Below are positions 61,915 through 64,000 of a stretch of 64,000 bases of DNA, one piece after another. The stretch is from Thalassospira lucentensis (GTDB taxonomy: Bacteria; Pseudomonadota; Alphaproteobacteria; Rhodospirillales; Thalassospiraceae), in assembly GCF_001613805.1 (NCBI RefSeq), contig NZ_LPVY01000007.1, positions 1 to 64,000 on the forward strand, written 5' to 3'. How positions within the stretch are numbered: position 1 is the first letter of the stretch; each line of letters opens with the position of its first letter. Below the pieces are notes generated by a model that was not told where the DNA came from, did no database searches, and worked only from the letters and a program-made list of their open reading frames with translations. The position numbers and the translations under genes were made by a program.

Positions 61915-62833
61915 TGCCGCAACGATGAATGGTGCGATGGGTGGTGCGTCGCTTTGGTCGCGTTTGATGTCCGGGCAGGCTGGCCCGGTGACGGTGGTTC
62001 TGATTGCGCTGTTTGTCATCTGGTATGTCGGGGCGGTGTTCATGAACGCGCCGACCCAGATTGATCGCTATAACCGCGCCGGCGAAACCTGGACAACGAC
62101 GCGCTTGATCGAAGATACGATGGCACAGGAACGGCCGATCCTTCCTGCCCCCCATCAGGTCGCGCAGGAAATGTATAAAACCATTTTTGCGACTTCGATC
62201 ACGTCCAAACGGTCGCTGGTTTACCACACATGGGTGACGCTTTCATCGACCCTGCTGGGGTTTGTGATCGGTACAGCACTTGGCATTTTGCTGGCGGTCG
62301 GGATCGTTCATGTGGTGACACTTGAAAAAAGCCTGATGCCGTGGGTGATTTCATCCCAGACCATTCCGATTCTTGCCATTGCCCCGATGATCGTCGTTGT
62401 GCTCGGCGCGATTGGACTTAAGGGACTGGTGCCAAAGGCAATCATTTCGACCTATCTGTGTTTCTTCCCGGTGACGATCAGCATGGTCAAGGGCCTGCGT
62501 TCGCCGCAGGTGATCCAGCTTGATCTGATGCGCACCTATAACGCATCGAAATGGCAGACTTTCTGGTCGCTTCGCCTGCCATCGGCGATGCCTTATCTGT
62601 TTGCGAGTCTGAAGGTTGCGATTGCGATCAGTCTGGTGGGGGCAATTGTCGGTGAATTGCCTACGGGGGCGCAGGCTGGGTTGGGCGCGCGTCTTCTGGC
62701 CGGGTCGTATTACGGCCAAACCATACAGATCTGGTCGGCATTGCTGACCGCGGCCTTTGTTGCCGCGATCATGGTGGTGATGGTTGGATGGTGTGAACGC
62801 CGTGTACTTGCCAGAATGGGAGTACGCGGATGA
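61904..62833 (+). CDS. ABC transporter permease (SsuC/ThiX-like) 1
   Basis: 309 aa from the ATG overlapping the ATPase 3' end. Membrane segments begin at ~28; the BPD_transp_1 core has five or six helices, with EAA-type loop YNASKWQTFWSLRLPSAMPYLFASLKVA. It is one half of a heterodimeric channel with the following gene, whose start overlaps its stop by 4 bp. Confidence 0.9.
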   Translation: MTSNAATMNGAMGGASLWSRLMSGQAGPVTVVLIALFVIWYVGAVFMNAPTQIDRYNRAGETWTTTRLIEDTMAQERPILPAPHQVAQEMYKTIFATSITSKRSLVYHTWVTLSSTLLGFVIGTALGILLAVGIVHVVTLEKSLMPWVISSQTIPILAIAPMIVVVLGAIGLKGLVPKAIISTYLCFFPVTISMVKGLRSPQVIQLDLMRTYNASKWQTFWSLRLPSAMPYLFASLKVAIAISLVGAIVGELPTGAQAGLGARLLAGSYYGQTIQIWSALLTAAFVAAIMVVMVGWCERRVLARMGVRG

Positions 62834-63987
62834 CCAATATCAAACTCGATAAATTCTGTCTGGTTGCTGCGATTGCTGCCCTTTTGGCTTTGATCTTTCC
62901 GTTAACCGGGATTGATCCCGACAGCGGCAAACAGATCGCCTTTGTCAGCGACATTCCCGGAATTGCCGTTGCAATGGCGCTGTGTGTGATCACTGGTGCT
63001 GCCTTTACCTGGCTTGGTGTTGGTCGCATTCAGTATGCGGCAATCATCCTGGCGGTGGCGGTATTTGGCTGCTGGCAGGCGATTGGGGCGCTTTATGGTC
63101 AAGGGGCTGCCGGACATGCAGGAACCGGGTTCTGGCTGTTCATCCTGTCGCTTTGGGCGTTTGTCTGGCGGGGGATTGATGTGGTTGCGCGTTATCGCAG
63201 CCTTGAAATGGCGAAACAGCAATCAGCCAATATTCTGGTGCCGATCGCGTTTGGCGTCTGGTTGCTGTTCCTTTGGGAAGTGATCGTGGCTGGCTTTGGC
63301 GTGCCGCAGGTTTTATTGCCTGCGCCAAGTGCCATCGGGCTTCGTTTCATCAGTTCGACCGACATTCTGGCTGCCGATTTCCATCAGACCTTCATCAAGG
63401 CCGTGATCAGCGGCTATGTGATTGGCTGCGGCAGTGCCTTTATCGTTGCGATTGCAGTCGACCGGGTGCCGTTCCTGAAACGGGGGCTTTTACCGCTGGG
63501 CAATATGGTGTCGGCGTTACCGATCATCGGTGTGGCGCCGATCATGGTGATGTGGTTCGGGTTTGACTGGCAGTCGAAGGCGGCGGTGATTGTGATCATG
63601 ACCTTCTTCCCGATGCTGGTGAATACCGTGACTGGATTGAATGCGGCAGGTGCGCTTGAGAAGGACCTGATGGCAACTTATGCGTCGGGTTACTGGTCAA
63701 CCCTGTTCCGGTTGCGGTTGCCAGCAGCGATGCCGTTTGTCTTTAACGCACTTAAAATCAATTCCACGCTGGCACTGATTGGCGCCATCGTTGCCGAATT
63801 TTTCGGTACCCCGATCGTTGGCATGGGTTTCCGTATCTCGACCGAAGTCGGGCGGATGAATGTCGATATGGTCTGGGCGGAAATTGCATTGGCGGCCCTG
63901 GCGGGGACCGCCTTTTACGGAGCTGTGGCCTACGTCGAAAGAAAGGCGACGTCATGGCATCCGTCATTTCGGGTACGTCGCCATTAA
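62830..63987 (+). CDS. ABC transporter permease (SsuC/ThiX-like) 2
   Basis: 385 aa, longer than its partner because of an N-terminal ~110-residue extension with about four extra membrane segments (FCLVAAIAALLALIFPL, VAMALCVITGAAFTWLG, AAIILAVAVFGCWQAIG, FWLFILSLWAFVWRG). The C-terminal permease core has the EAA loop YASGYWSTLFRLRLPAAMPFVFNALKI. It completes the importer; 13 bp remain to the window end, so binding-protein and dihydropyrimidinase genes may follow. Confidence 0.9.
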   Translation: MTNIKLDKFCLVAAIAALLALIFPLTGIDPDSGKQIAFVSDIPGIAVAMALCVITGAAFTWLGVGRIQYAAIILAVAVFGCWQAIGALYGQGAAGHAGTGFWLFILSLWAFVWRGIDVVARYRSLEMAKQQSANILVPIAFGVWLLFLWEVIVAGFGVPQVLLPAPSAIGLRFISSTDILAADFHQTFIKAVISGYVIGCGSAFIVAIAVDRVPFLKRGLLPLGNMVSALPIIGVAPIMVMWFGFDWQSKAAVIVIMTFFPMLVNTVTGLNAAGALEKDLMATYASGYWSTLFRLRLPAAMPFVFNALKINSTLALIGAIVAEFFGTPIVGMGFRISTEVGRMNVDMVWAEIALAALAGTAFYGAVAYVERKATSWHPSFRVRRH

Positions 63988-64000
63988 AGGCATCAAAAGA

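Overview
The window looks like chromosomal DNA of a free-living, nutritionally versatile alphaproteobacterium. Gene content and protein style most resemble Thalassospira or a related Rhodospirillales genus; this is an inference from recognised families, not a database match. It is dense, mid-to-high-GC housekeeping and accessory-catabolic DNA. I see no rRNA, tRNA, IS element, prophage or CRISPR array.

Region 1 (1-10158) is a D-xylose oxidation (Weimberg) locus. It holds the end of an alpha-ketoglutarate semialdehyde dehydrogenase, an RraA-like protein, a ROK regulator, the FAH-family 2-keto-3-deoxy-xylonate dehydratase XylX, a xylose ABC importer (ATPase, XylH, XylF), the SDR xylose dehydrogenase XylB, and an unusually long IlvD/Edd-type dehydratase in the XylD position. 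Region 2 (10139-17256) is a MacA-MacB-outer-membrane-factor efflux operon, divergent from a two-component system. Region 3 (17364-21666) holds a dienelactone hydrolase, an FAH-family enzyme, an FGGY pentulose kinase and a HAD phosphatase.

Region 4 (21673-31346) is an oxidative uronate/aldarate locus: two FadR-type GntR regulators, an aldose-1-epimerase-like protein, an SMP-30 lactonase, a 2-keto-4-pentenoate hydratase-like protein, KdgD, a three-part TRAP transporter and uronate dehydrogenase. It converges with region 1 on alpha-ketoglutarate semialdehyde. Two families of short palindromic sites lie at its promoters and suggest one regulon per GntR protein. The aldarate dehydratase step is not visible. 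Region 5 (31470-36523) is a siderophore importer with a fused double permease and two tandem binding proteins. It is followed by a second SMP-30 lactonase and a four-part lipoprotein joining a YbaY-like and an MliC-like domain.

Region 6 (39544-51419) is mixed: an ornithine/lysine decarboxylase with an acetyltransferase behind a long structured leader (probably the alphaproteobacterial speF element), an anion permease, a DUF3830 protein, a DedA protein, a U32 tRNA-hydroxylation protein, MarR-EmrA-EmrB efflux, an AGCS amino-acid/sodium symporter and a UspA protein. Region 7 (51667-63987) is a reductive pyrimidine catabolism locus: Lrp, PreT, PreA, an M20 carbamoylase, a RutR-like TetR regulator, an omega-amino-acid transaminase, a nitrilase-type beta-ureidopropionase and an SsuBC/ThiXZ-type ABC importer. 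RutR-like boxes sit upstream of preT and of the regulator itself, and two genes have strongly structured leaders. Dihydropyrimidinase is not in the window and may lie just downstream.

The points most worth following up are the enlarged IlvD/Edd enzyme, the YbaY/MliC fusion lipoprotein, the unexplained hairpin leaders before the transaminase and preT, and the palindrome families in the uronate locus.
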